Assembly (NCBI RefSeq): GCF_003946395.1
Contig: NZ_RHNZ01000016.1
Location: forward strand, 1 to 64,000
DNA length: 64,000 nt
Reading direction: 5' to 3'
From: Levilactobacillus fuyuanensis
Lineage (GTDB): Bacteria; Bacillota; Bacilli; Lactobacillales; Lactobacillaceae
Below the pieces are notes generated by a model that saw nothing but the letters and a program-made list of their open reading frames with translations, was not told where the DNA came from and did not search any database. A program made the translations under genes and the position numbers. Position 1 is the first letter of the stretch. Each line of letters begins with the position of its first letter. Positions 16,316 to 24,238 of the stretch are shown here, piece after piece.

Positions 16316-17074
16316 ATGTGGCGTAAGTTACGAATACTTAGTCAATTTGAACTGCGACAAACTTGGGATGACAAGGGTATTTTATTTTACACGTTAATCT
16401 GTCCAGCAATTTACTTTGTCATAGCTGACTTGAGTTCTAAGGGGCAACCGTTTGGTGTCCACAACATTGCGTCTCAACTACTGGGGTATTGGGTTTATAT
16501 TATTCTCGTCGGCGTACTCAACGGTTTTCAATTTGGATTGGTCGGTATGCGAGAGAGCAATTTCTTAAAGATGTTTACCATTATCGCTGGCGATAAGCGG
16601 CTGATCTTCTACAGCAATCTAATCGTTCAAACACTCTTTGTCCAAACTGAAATCGTTTTGTTCGATATTTTTGTGTTAATTCTAAATCCGTCCGCACTGT
16701 TTCTGATTCCGATGATGGTTGGTGGCTTCTTTTTGAATTTTCTGTTGATTCCAATCGTCGCTGGATTCACGAATTTTGTCTTGCTCCTGCCACTTAAAGT
16801 TAACCTGATGTCGCTACTGATGATGGGATATATTTTTCTTGCAATGCTAATTATCAATCTGCCCTATCAGCTGGATTCGTTATTGGGAGTTGTCCTAACG
16901 ATAATCATGCCAAGTTCCTATATGATTCAGTTTTACAGTGCGGGTCTGAATATGCTGGGGCAAGCAACGCTGGTCAATGTGGGACTTTTAACGATTGTCG
17001 CCTTATTTTATTTATTGGTTGGCTTCTATCCGGTTCGCCACATGAAGCTGCAGTCGCATACCAGTCGCTATTAG
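16316..17074 (+). CDS. ABC transporter membrane subunit (ABC-2 type)
   Basis: This hydrophobic protein of about 252 residues has six predicted transmembrane helices and is followed 10 nt later by its ATPase gene. The fold is typical of ABC-2 permeases, used for export or drug resistance. No specific family is recognised. The frame is open to 16229, but the ATG at 16316 (MWRKLRILSQF) gives a normal cytoplasmic N-terminus. The Shine-Dalgarno (GGGGGG) is imperfect, so the start is uncertain. Confidence 0.7.
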   Translation: MWRKLRILSQFELRQTWDDKGILFYTLICPAIYFVIADLSSKGQPFGVHNIASQLLGYWVYIILVGVLNGFQFGLVGMRESNFLKMFTIIAGDKRLIFYSNLIVQTLFVQTEIVLFDIFVLILNPSALFLIPMMVGGFFLNFLLIPIVAGFTNFVLLLPLKVNLMSLLMMGYIFLAMLIINLPYQLDSLLGVVLTIIMPSSYMIQFYSAGLNMLGQATLVNVGLLTIVALFYLLVGFYPVRHMKLQSHTSRY

Positions 17075-17084
17075 GAGGCCCTCT

Positions 17085-17756
17085 ATGGAAATACAAGATT
17101 TTTCATATCAGTTGCCGGATGGCCGGCAATTATTTCAGCACCTATCGGCCGTCTTTGACACTGGTAAAATTAATATCTTATTGGGCGTAAATGGCGTGGG
17201 AAAGACGACGTTATTGGATTTTATTGCCGGTGTCAGCGAGCGTCGTGATTTGCCGTTTGTGGGATTTCCGACAATGCATCAGGTCGCCTATCAGATGCAG
17301 GATGCGCCATTCACGGGTTCCGCCACGGTCGCGGATACCTTGAAGATGATGGTAGGTCTCGACCGGCCAGACGAGCACTTTTCAGAGAATCAGCTGCCGG
17401 CAAGCCTCCAAGAAATTGCGCATAGTCATTTCCGCGATTTATCCGGTGGACAGCGTCAATTGGTTATTCTGGAAGGGGTCTGTCAATTACAACGAGAGCT
17501 GTATCTGTTCGATGAACCTGAGAGTGGATTGGATGTCAAAGTTGCGGTCAGCGTGCTTGATCGGATCCAGCAGCTAACGGCCGATGGGAAGACCGTAATT
17601 ATGACAACGCATCATTTTCGTAATTTGCCCACCGAAAATGTCAAAGTTTTGGTGCTCGCCGGAAAGCGGATTGCGTTCAGTGGAACGCCAAATGAATTGA
17701 TGGTACAGACGGGAACGAGTAGTTTTGAAGAGGCTTATTTGAAGACAGACGCTTAG
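17085..17756 (+). CDS. ABC transporter ATP-binding subunit
   Basis: This 223-residue ATPase has Walker A GVNGVGKTT near residue 35, signature LSGGQRQ near 118, Walker B LYLFDEPESGLD and a switch His in TTHHF. It is shorter than most importer ATPases and pairs with the permease just upstream. TAGGAGGCCC precedes ATG 17085. The cargo is unknown. Confidence 0.88.
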   Translation: MEIQDFSYQLPDGRQLFQHLSAVFDTGKINILLGVNGVGKTTLLDFIAGVSERRDLPFVGFPTMHQVAYQMQDAPFTGSATVADTLKMMVGLDRPDEHFSENQLPASLQEIAHSHFRDLSGGQRQLVILEGVCQLQRELYLFDEPESGLDVKVAVSVLDRIQQLTADGKTVIMTTHHFRNLPTENVKVLVLAGKRIAFSGTPNELMVQTGTSSFEEAYLKTDA

Positions 17757-17770
17757 GAAAAATAGTCATG

Positions 17771-17808
17771 AAAAAAATCAACTGCCACATTTGGGAGTTG
17801 ATTTTTTA
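17771..17808 (+). terminator. terminator of the ABC operon
   Basis: AAAATCAACTGCC pairs with GGGAGTTGATTTT, with T runs on the sense strand. Confidence 0.8.
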
Positions 17809-17853
17809 ATAGCATTATTTGATTGAGAATAAGTGGTCAACAATTTCTCCTGA

Positions 17854-18618
17854 CTATCGACGACGGTGCCGCACGAACGTAAAGAAATGTAGGATGCTGG
17901 CCAGTAGGACGTAAAAGATAATAACAAAGCTGGCATACGTCAGCCAGAATTTACCGGCCGCAAAGACGCCAAACCACCAAGCCTGCAGGCCCATGGTGAT
18001 CAACGCCATGATAGCGATCATGAAGAAGAGCAGTATGTAACGTTTCAAGGTATTATCATCCTTTCGTGGCCGGTCGGCAATCTTTTGGGAGAGACGGTGA
18101 CATTCCGCGAGCTTATTTTCCCGCGGAGCGTGGGTCCCCCAGGTACCGGTACCGACAAATTCGCCGACTTTGATCAGGCCAGCGCCGGTCAAAACGCGAT
18201 CGATTGTGACAAAGGTTTGGTCGGTGATGCCGGTAAAGAAGTTATCGGCTGAGCTGATGAAGCAGGTCGTCATACTCAGGTAATGTTTATCCTTATATTT
18301 ACCGGGTAGGGTGTCGGCCTTCGAGGTCATCCGAACCAGCCGGAATCGCATGCAGTCAAAGAACTGTTTCATGACACCGGGCATTCCACCCCAGTAGGTT
18401 GGGGCACAGATAATCCAGAAGTCGCTGGCAGCCATCTTAGCCTCAATTTCGTCGAGAGCCGGGCAAGCCTTCTCCTTGGTATCGGGATAAATATCGTAAT
18501 CACGCAGGAAAACCGATTCAACCTCGGCTGAATCCGGTAAGCCATCCAAGACTGCTTGGAGGTAGCCGGCCGTGATGCCGTGGCGTTCGTGACTTCCTAA
18601 TAGTGCTAAGTAACGCAA
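17854..18618 (-). CDS. flavodoxin-like NAD(P)H-dependent reductase with C-terminal membrane helices
   Basis: This 254-residue protein has an N-terminal NADPH-FMN-reductase/flavodoxin domain (LLGSHERHG at the phosphate-binding position, and APTYWGGMPGVMKQFFDC, the family hallmark, near 72-90). Two transmembrane helices at about 195-215 and 222-243 anchor it, and the tail is basic (FVRHRRR). It probably reduces quinones or flavins at the membrane (inference). The start is TTG 18616-18618 with GAGGCG upstream. Confidence 0.7.
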   Translation of the reverse strand: MRYLALLGSHERHGITAGYLQAVLDGLPDSAEVESVFLRDYDIYPDTKEKACPALDEIEAKMAASDFWIICAPTYWGGMPGVMKQFFDCMRFRLVRMTSKADTLPGKYKDKHYLSMTTCFISSADNFFTGITDQTFVTIDRVLTGAGLIKVGEFVGTGTWGTHAPRENKLAECHRLSQKIADRPRKDDNTLKRYILLFFMIAIMALITMGLQAWWFGVFAAGKFWLTYASFVIIFYVLLASILHFFTFVRHRRR

Positions 18619-18839
18619 AGCAATCGCCTCACTTTTAGAATCTATGATGTCGGAGTGATGGCGCTACTTAACTGGTTGGTAGCGCTATCAGTGACTATGT
18701 AACTAGTATACCGCATTGGTGGGGAAAGCTTTAGGATTTGAGCTTTTTGGTGGGGGATGGTTGGTTCGGAGCACAGGTCGTTAAACATATGTTGGGAATT
18801 TTTAGCCGTTAGGTCTTTGTTGGTTTAGGGCGTTGTTTT

Positions 18840-19049
18840 GATTTTATGTTGGTTTGGGGCTCTCTCTAATTTTATGTAGCCGAAACGTGCTCCAGCAGGC
18901 AGTCAGTTCCGCTTAACCTCAATAAGGAAAAATCTAGATTTTCTGATTTTATGTTGATTTGGATCTCTCTCTAATTTTATATAGCCGAAACGTGCTCCGC
19001 AAGGCAGGTCCCTGCGCTTAACCCCAATAAGGAAAAATCCAGGCCCGGG
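18840..19049. repeat. two-copy direct repeat, period about 105 nt
   Basis: Copy 1 starts at 18840 and copy 2 at 18945, both with GATTTTATGTTGRTTTGG. They share TCTCTCTAATTTTAT, TAGCCGAAACGTGCTCC, CGCTTAACC and AATAAGGAAAAATC. Copy 2 continues into a long hairpin. The segment 18619-18839 upstream holds no gene. Confidence 0.8.
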
Positions 19050-19101
19050 ATTTTTCCCTTATTGACGTTAATGCTCAGGACCTAAGCGCCTTGCTCCGCA
19101 C
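18992..19101 (-). repeat. long-hairpin dispersed repeat, copy at 19.0 kb
   Basis: A 110-nt imperfect hairpin has outer arms GTGCTCCGCAAGGC and GCCTTGCTCCGCAC, inner AGGTCC with GGACCT, and a top stem AATAAGGAAAAATCC with GGATTTTTCCCTTATT. On the minus strand it carries AGGTCCTGAGCATTAACG and GGTTAAGCGCAGGGACCTGC, the same words as the copy at 52088-52177. The family is unknown to me. Confidence 0.8.
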
Positions 19102-19119
19102 TCTTTTCTACAACAAAAA

Positions 19120-19149
19120 GCCCTCGCGGACCAACCGGTCGGCGGGGGT
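19120..19149 (-). terminator. terminator of the small gene at 19160-19483
   Basis: GCCCTCGCGGACC pairs with CGGTCGGCGGGGG (minus strand followed by TTTTTGTTG). Confidence 0.8.
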
Positions 19150-19159
19150 ACTTGATTAA

Positions 19160-19483
19160 TTATTGCAGTAATTCTGTTAAGATAGCGAAGAAGCGGTGCT
19201 TAACAACTTCATCTTCGCCAGCCTTTGAGAATTGGTAATTGAGTAAGTGACGGTCAAATTCGTGGAAGAAGACGTCAGCCATCGTTTGATAATCACTATC
19301 GTTGGTCTGGTCGATCCGCTTAAAGCTACGCCATGTAGAATAAATCAATTGCGCGTCTTGAACCTGTGCTAACTCTGGAAAATGTTGGCGGATACTTTTG
19401 GTCATCCGCACAACTTGCTTGGCTCTTTCCGGCGACATTTGCATTTCTGGAGCTGCAGTAGCTCCAGCTGCTACTTGTGTCAT
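19160..19483 (-). CDS. hypothetical protein, 107 residues
   Basis: No family is recognised. The protein is soluble and mostly helical, with a Gln/Ala/Met-rich N-terminus and a C-terminal half containing DYQTMADVFFHEFDRHL. GGAGG precedes ATG 19483, and a good terminator follows, so it is a real gene. It diverges from murJ. Confidence 0.6.
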   Translation of the reverse strand: MTQVAAGATAAPEMQMSPERAKQVVRMTKSIRQHFPELAQVQDAQLIYSTWRSFKRIDQTNDSDYQTMADVFFHEFDRHLLNYQFSKAGEDEVVKHRFFAILTELLQ

Positions 19484-19626
19484 AATGGCATTCCTCCTTG
19501 AATAATCTGTTTCTTGACTGCCTCCAGCATACCACTGTTCTCTGAATCCGGTAAAGCAAACTGCAATTGTGACGGCCTATATTCCCAAATCTTTACCGAA
19601 AACTGATATTTGCGACCAGAAAGCTA

Positions 19627-19635
19627 TGGTATAAT
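19627..19635 (+). promoter_or_regulatory. extended -10 promoter of murJ
   Basis: TGGTATAAT at 19627-19635 is a perfect extended -10, 74 nt before ATG 19709. Confidence 0.6.
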
Positions 19636-19708
19636 GTTTGTTTGATTAGCTTGGCAGTTAGCCAAGATTGGAGTACGTTGAATTTTTATATTGAAAGTAG
19701 GGTGTCAA

Positions 19709-21352
19709 ATGTCGGCAAGGTCTGATCAAACAGGAAATCAAACCGCGAGCGCGCAAGACCAAATGGTTGCTGGCTCGGCGTGGATGACCGCGGGAAGTAT
19801 CTTTTCCCGGATTCTCGGCGCAATCTATATTATTCCGTGGAACATCTGGTTTGGGACATTCTTCCTGCAAGCCAACGCGTTGTACGGGAAGGGTTATAAC
19901 ATCTATAGCTTCTTCCTGATTGCGGCCATTGCCGGGGTGCCTTCCGCCATTGCCAAACAGGTTGCGCACTATAACGCGCTGAACGAGTATGGTATCAGTG
20001 TGCGGTTGTATAAGCGGGGGCTAGTGATCGCCATCCTAACTGGGGTGATCATTGCCTTACTGCTGTTCTTGGGTGCACCGCTATTTACCGGTGGCGATAA
20101 GAACCTGATTCCCGTGCTGCACTCGCTGGCTTGGGCTATCCTGATTATCCCCACAATGAGTCTGACGCGGGGCTACTTCCAAGGCTTCCAGCAAATGGCA
20201 CCGTCCGCGATTTCCCAGTTTGTCGAACAACTGGCGCGAGTCGCCTACATGTTAATCACGGCCTTTGTCATCATGTACATCTTAAAGGGTGACTGGGTCT
20301 CCGCCGTGTCACAATCCACGTTGGCCGCTGCCATCGGGGCGCTGTGTGGGCTGATTGTCTTGGGCGTCTACTATTGGAAACGTCGCGACTACTTCCGCGG
20401 TTTGGTTGCCGGCAGTAACGAGGAATTAGTCGTTCCCGCCAAGCAACTCTATAAGGAAATCATTGCCCAGGCCGTCCCATTCATCATCTTGGGGGCCGGC
20501 ATCACGATTTTCCAATTGATTGACCAATACACGTTCGCGCCAATCATGCATTTAGCGGGCAATTACTCGGATGCCTACCTGAACGACCTCTTCGCGCTGT
20601 TCGGGGTAAATGCCAATAAATTAATTATGATTACCATTTCGTTGTCCTCGGCTCTGGCTGTGACGGTTGTCCCATTACTGTCCGAAGCCTACACACGGGG
20701 CAATAAACATGAAATTTCTGGCCAACTGACCAACGCCTTCTTGATGTTTGAATTCGTCATGATCCCCGCAGCATTGGGGATGTCAGCCGTTGCGCGGCCA
20801 TTAAACATCGTGTTCTATGGGCAAACGCAGGAAGCCTTGGGTTCGTCAATCCTGGCGTTCTCATCCTATCTATCGATTCTCCTCGGTCTCTACACGGTGG
20901 TTTCCGCGCTGATGCAGGGGATTTCGCAGAACCGCCGTGCCGTACATTACTTTGCGGTCGGTACCGTGGTGAAATTCATCGTCCAATGGCCACTGGTCTA
21001 TTTCTTAGGAGCCTTTGGGCCACTGGTTGCGACCGGGATTGGCTTGTTCGTGACGTGTTACCTAATTATTCACTCATTAGACGTCCAATTCGGCATCAAC
21101 TATGCCACGATTGCCAAGAAGACTAACGGTATTCTGTTGGCCTCCATTGGGACCTTTGCGATTGCGCGGGTCGTCGTGATGTTGGGGAGTCTACTGGGAA
21201 GCAATGGTCGGATCATCAGCTTCACGGTGACGGCAATTGCGGCTGTCCTCGGTGGGTATTTCTACGTCTACATGATGTTGAAGAGTCGGTTAGCCGATGC
21301 CATCATCGGTAATCGCGTAGCCGGTCTGCGCCGGCGGTTGCACATTCGTTAG
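19709..21352 (+). CDS. murJ: lipid II flippase MurJ (YtgP/SpoVB-type MOP transporter)
   Basis: This protein of about 547 residues has 14 predicted transmembrane helices of the MOP flippase superfamily. It follows the Firmicute YtgP line, with SAWMTAGSIFSRILGAIYIIPW at the start of the membrane part. Lipid II flipping was shown for the Bacillus relative. The following RsuA-type gene mirrors the Bacillus ytgP-ytzG pair. AGGG at 19699-19702 favours ATG 19709 over TTG 19691. Confidence 0.82.
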   Translation: MSARSDQTGNQTASAQDQMVAGSAWMTAGSIFSRILGAIYIIPWNIWFGTFFLQANALYGKGYNIYSFFLIAAIAGVPSAIAKQVAHYNALNEYGISVRLYKRGLVIAILTGVIIALLLFLGAPLFTGGDKNLIPVLHSLAWAILIIPTMSLTRGYFQGFQQMAPSAISQFVEQLARVAYMLITAFVIMYILKGDWVSAVSQSTLAAAIGALCGLIVLGVYYWKRRDYFRGLVAGSNEELVVPAKQLYKEIIAQAVPFIILGAGITIFQLIDQYTFAPIMHLAGNYSDAYLNDLFALFGVNANKLIMITISLSSALAVTVVPLLSEAYTRGNKHEISGQLTNAFLMFEFVMIPAALGMSAVARPLNIVFYGQTQEALGSSILAFSSYLSILLGLYTVVSALMQGISQNRRAVHYFAVGTVVKFIVQWPLVYFLGAFGPLVATGIGLFVTCYLIIHSLDVQFGINYATIAKKTNGILLASIGTFAIARVVVMLGSLLGSNGRIISFTVTAIAAVLGGYFYVYMMLKSRLADAIIGNRVAGLRRRLHIR

Positions 21353-21363
21353 GAGGGTGCGAG

Positions 21364-22068
21364 ATGAATATTGAACGTTATTTAACGGAGCATCGGCAGG
21401 GCACGCCGCGGCAGATTTTACGTCTGCTGCACCAACAGCGTGTGACGGTCAATGATGACGTGGTCGATTCACCACTGTTAACGGTGGCCAAGTCCGATCA
21501 GGTTCGCGTGGATGGTATGGCCGTCACCGGTCGCCAGCCGCAATACATGGTCTTCAACAAGCCGATTGGGTTTCAGCTCAGCATGGACCCGACCAGTGCG
21601 CATAGCCTGGGCAGCCTGTTAAATACCTTAGATCAAGTGCGGCCACTCAAAGCGTTGGCAGACCTGCCTAAGGAGGCCAGTGGCTTGGTATTGGCTAGCG
21701 ATGACGACCACTTTCTAGCCGACGTTGATCTGCAGGAGTGGGTCAGCACCTTGCGTGTTCAGCTCACGGGTGAAGTGGCGCAGTTGCCGATTCTGGAAGG
21801 TGATATCACTTTTGAAGATATTAAGATTGTGCCGGACACGATTCGCCAATTAACGACGGTTACTGTCCGGACACGAGACCTGACCGTAGCGGTGCCCACG
21901 TTGATGGCGCTGAAGGGCGTCAATGGCCCTGTGAGCCGTGTGGCGTACGGTCCGCTACCATTACCGGTCGATTTATCCAGCGCGTCATACCGTGGCTTAT
22001 TTCCGGCAGAAATCGATGCGTTGAACGGGCCGCTAGACGCCGATCTTTCGGCTTCGCACGAGTCGTAA
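21364..22068 (+). CDS. RsuA-family pseudouridine synthase homologue, active site altered
   Basis: This 234-residue protein has an N-terminal S4 RNA-binding domain (ERYLTEHRQGTPRQILRLL) and an RsuA/RluB catalytic fold. RsuA enzymes need the Asp of GRLDxDTxGLL; here the matching stretch is ALADLPKEASGLVLAS, with Pro where the Asp should be. The other Asp is two positions off. The enzyme is therefore probably inactive or altered, though the reading frame is intact. It is coupled to murJ 11 nt upstream (AGGAGG before ATG 21364). Confidence 0.75.
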   Translation: MNIERYLTEHRQGTPRQILRLLHQQRVTVNDDVVDSPLLTVAKSDQVRVDGMAVTGRQPQYMVFNKPIGFQLSMDPTSAHSLGSLLNTLDQVRPLKALADLPKEASGLVLASDDDHFLADVDLQEWVSTLRVQLTGEVAQLPILEGDITFEDIKIVPDTIRQLTTVTVRTRDLTVAVPTLMALKGVNGPVSRVAYGPLPLPVDLSSASYRGLFPAEIDALNGPLDADLSASHES

Positions 22069-22097
22069 AATGATGTAGCTGGGTTTTCAAAACCCGT

Positions 22098-22286
22098 CGC
22101 CTGCGGCTGTCAGGGATTCCGCCTGCTGTGGGGACCGGTCCAAGCCTGTGAGGCGGTCTTGGACCTCGACTTGAAGCCGTCAAAATTCAGACGTCTCCAA
22201 GCTCGTCCTATGACCTAACCTGACAAAAAACGTCAGCTAAGGTCATCGTCACGGCTGGCTACGTCCCTGACCTCCTCTGGCTAAGC
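22098..22286 (-). repeat. structured repeat element E1 (complete)
   Basis: On the minus strand the element opens GCTTAGCCAGAGGAGG and closes GCCGCAGGCG. It has a closing stem (GTCAGGGA with TCCCTGAC), a TTA hairpin (ATGACC with GGTCAT), a T-loop-like GGCTTCAAGTCGAG, a third helix (GGTCCAAG with CTTGGACC) and the constant GGTCCCCACAGCAGGCGGAAT. It lies just after the 15-nt palindrome GGGTTTTCAAAACCC (22081-22095), which may end the rsuA-like gene. Confidence 0.85.
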
Positions 22287-22568
22287 ATGGTTTCTCGACT
22301 ATCAAATTGTTTTATCACGTTGGTGTTAAGCAGAGATCAGTGCCGCTTCTAACGTGTAATTGAATTCCTTTCTTTTATTTAAATCTTACTTAAACCAGTC
22401 GGCGGCAAGCTCCTAATCGAGTTTGTCGCCGATTTTTTGAATCTTGTTAGAGAAGTCAAATTTGTAATTGTTTCGTTGTAACAGAATTTCAGATTTAACA
22501 TCGCTAGCTCAAGACTGATATCTGATCGTGAAGACTTGTTAGAACTATCTGGACTAAAAGTTAGTGCA

Positions 22569-22753
22569 GCCGGAGGCAGGTAGGATGTAGTCAGCTGTGA
22601 CAGTCATCTTAGCTGGTGATTTTTACCAGGTTAGATGACGGGACGTGTTTGGAAACTCGCATGAACCTCGCGAGGTTTCAAACCGAGGGTAAAGACCGCT
22701 TCTCAGGCTTTACCCGTTCCCCATAGCAGACGGAATCCTGCTAGCCGCAGGCG
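22569..22753 (+). repeat. structured repeat element E2 (complete)
   Basis: It has the same architecture as E1. The closing stem is GGCAGGTAGGAT with ATCCTGCTAGCC (one mismatch), the hairpin GTCATCTTAGCTGGT with ACCAGGTTAGATGAC, the T-loop-like segment GAGGTTTCAAACCGAGG, the third helix GGGTAAAG with CTTTACCC, and the constant motif reads CCCCATAGCAGACGGAAT. The gap 22287-22568 holds no gene; a TTT-rich hairpin with GTCGGCGGCAAGC lies near 22400. Confidence 0.85.
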
Positions 22754-22762
22754 AAATGAAGG

Positions 22763-23095
22763 TTAGTCCGGTAAGATTTCCACGCGAGCCAGCAAGTCGT
22801 CCTTGATCGTCATTCGGAAGGGGCTGGTGCCGTTGAAGCCGTTGCCCGTCACACTAAGTTGAACCGTCCAGGTCGTGGCGTTGTCCTGCGTGAAGTCTTC
22901 CAGTTCGAAGTGGGATTGCTTGCCAATGTTGTCGGTTTGATTCCATTTGGCAATTTCGGTCGGGCCGTTGTAAGTGGTGCCCCAATCATCGAGGACAGCA
23001 TCGAACGTGAACTGGGCGACGAATTGGTCGCTGTCGGCATTGTTGGTTGCAGTGATAAAAGCGGTAATTGCAGCAGGCAAGGTTAATTCATCCAT
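22763..23095 (-). CDS. SnoaL/NTF2-fold protein
   Basis: This 110-residue single-domain protein of the nuclear-transport-factor-2 fold has TNNADSDQFVAQFTFDAVLDDWG and EIAKWNQTDNIG, typical of the SnoaL-like group. Such proteins often are small stress-related or isomerase-like proteins; the substrate is unknown. Shine-Dalgarno AAAAAGGAGC precedes ATG 23095. The stop is 10 nt from element E2. Confidence 0.7.
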   Translation of the reverse strand: MDELTLPAAITAFITATNNADSDQFVAQFTFDAVLDDWGTTYNGPTEIAKWNQTDNIGKQSHFELEDFTQDNATTWTVQLSVTGNGFNGTSPFRMTIKDDLLARVEILPD

Positions 23096-23259
23096 AGTAA
23101 GTGCTCCTTTTTGTTAGAGGACAGCAATAACGTTGCCCCGAAATTGTCTTAATTATGCGTGACTAGGCGGTACCTGGCAAGCAAAAACAACTGTTAATTA
23201 TTTGCCATATTGGGTGTTTCAATTTTTGAAAATCGGACTGATTTGGCAACTGTGAGAGC

Positions 23260-24090
23260 TTAGACCAGTGCCTCATGAGCCTTCATAAACTGTGGCAGGA
23301 CGTCGATAATCTGGTGGGGTAAGACCACGTACTGCTTCTCCGCTAATTCTTCGGCGATGGCGCTGTGACTGTAGACTGCGGCCAAGACCGCATCGGTGTG
23401 ATCGGCAAACTGGGCAACGAAGCCACCGACCATGCCGGCTAGCGTATCGCCCATACCACCGGTCGCCTGAGCGGGGGTACCGAGTGGGCTTTCGTAGACC
23501 GCAGTCGGCGTGTAGATCTGGGTGCGATGAGACTTAACGATGACCGTTGCGTTAAGCTTGGCCACGGCCGGCTGATTGTTTGCGACGGTTTGATCGGCAA
23601 TTGGAATGCCGCTGAGCCGTTGCCACTCCATCTGGTGCGGCGTAAAGATCAGGTGGGCGTTCGGTAAGGCCAGATTGTGTTGGGCAATCAACGTAATGGC
23701 TGAACCATCGATGACCACCGTCTGGGTTGGCTTGAGTGCGCCAAAGGTCGTGTTCAAGGCCATTAACCCGGCTTCATCGGTGCCTAATCCGGGGCCAATC
23801 ACGACAACATCGGCCGAGCTGACCAAACTTTTCATTTGCTCATGATTGGTCATGTCGGCAAACATGGCTTCTGGCAGCCGCGCGTGCAGACTGGTCTGGT
23901 TACTGGCATCGGTAATGGTCGTGACCAACCCGGCGCCGGCATATACAGCCGCTGCACTGGCCATCAAAATAGCACCGCCGAAATTACGGTTGCCCCCGAC
24001 CAGGGTGACCCGTCCGTAAGTGCCCTTATAGCTGTCAGCTGGGCGTTGCCGAATTGTTTTGGTTAAGATGGATTGCGAGAGCGTTTCCAT
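23260..24090 (-). CDS. nnrD: ADP-dependent NAD(P)H-hydrate dehydratase
   Basis: This 276-residue ribokinase-fold enzyme of the NnrD/YxkO family repairs hydrated NADH and NADPH at the expense of ADP. It has YGRVTLVGGNRNFGGAILMA near the N-terminus and GGMGDTLAGMVGGF near 213. The Asp in GGMGD is the catalytic base. GAGGAG precedes ATG 24090. It is monocistronic. Confidence 0.9.
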   Translation of the reverse strand: METLSQSILTKTIRQRPADSYKGTYGRVTLVGGNRNFGGAILMASAAAVYAGAGLVTTITDASNQTSLHARLPEAMFADMTNHEQMKSLVSSADVVVIGPGLGTDEAGLMALNTTFGALKPTQTVVIDGSAITLIAQHNLALPNAHLIFTPHQMEWQRLSGIPIADQTVANNQPAVAKLNATVIVKSHRTQIYTPTAVYESPLGTPAQATGGMGDTLAGMVGGFVAQFADHTDAVLAAVYSHSAIAEELAEKQYVVLPHQIIDVLPQFMKAHEALV

Positions 24091-24151
24091 GTGAATTCCT
24101 CCTCAAAATTGTTTTCGCTTTCAGTATAGCATTTTAGTACCGGAAAACGGC

Positions 24152-24179
24152 TTACAATTCGGCGCGGTTATGCTAGAAT
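24152..24179 (+). promoter_or_regulatory. promoter of pepV
   Basis: TTACAA at 24152-24157, 16-nt spacer, and extended TGCTAGAAT ending 24179 lie 60 nt before the start. Confidence 0.55.
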
Positions 24180-24238
24180 TAAGATTAAGTATACTTTGGA
24201 CATTGTTGTGGTCCGAAAAAATTAAAGGAGGTCCAATC

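Noticed and set aside
19709-21352. Wzx-type polysaccharide flippase tied to the glycosyltransferase operon
   Set aside because: The synthase type does not need a flippase, and the ytgP-type neighbourhood points to MurJ.
24170-24238. N-terminal extension of pepV
   Set aside because: It crosses the promoter and ribosome-binding site; ATG 24239 is correctly spaced.
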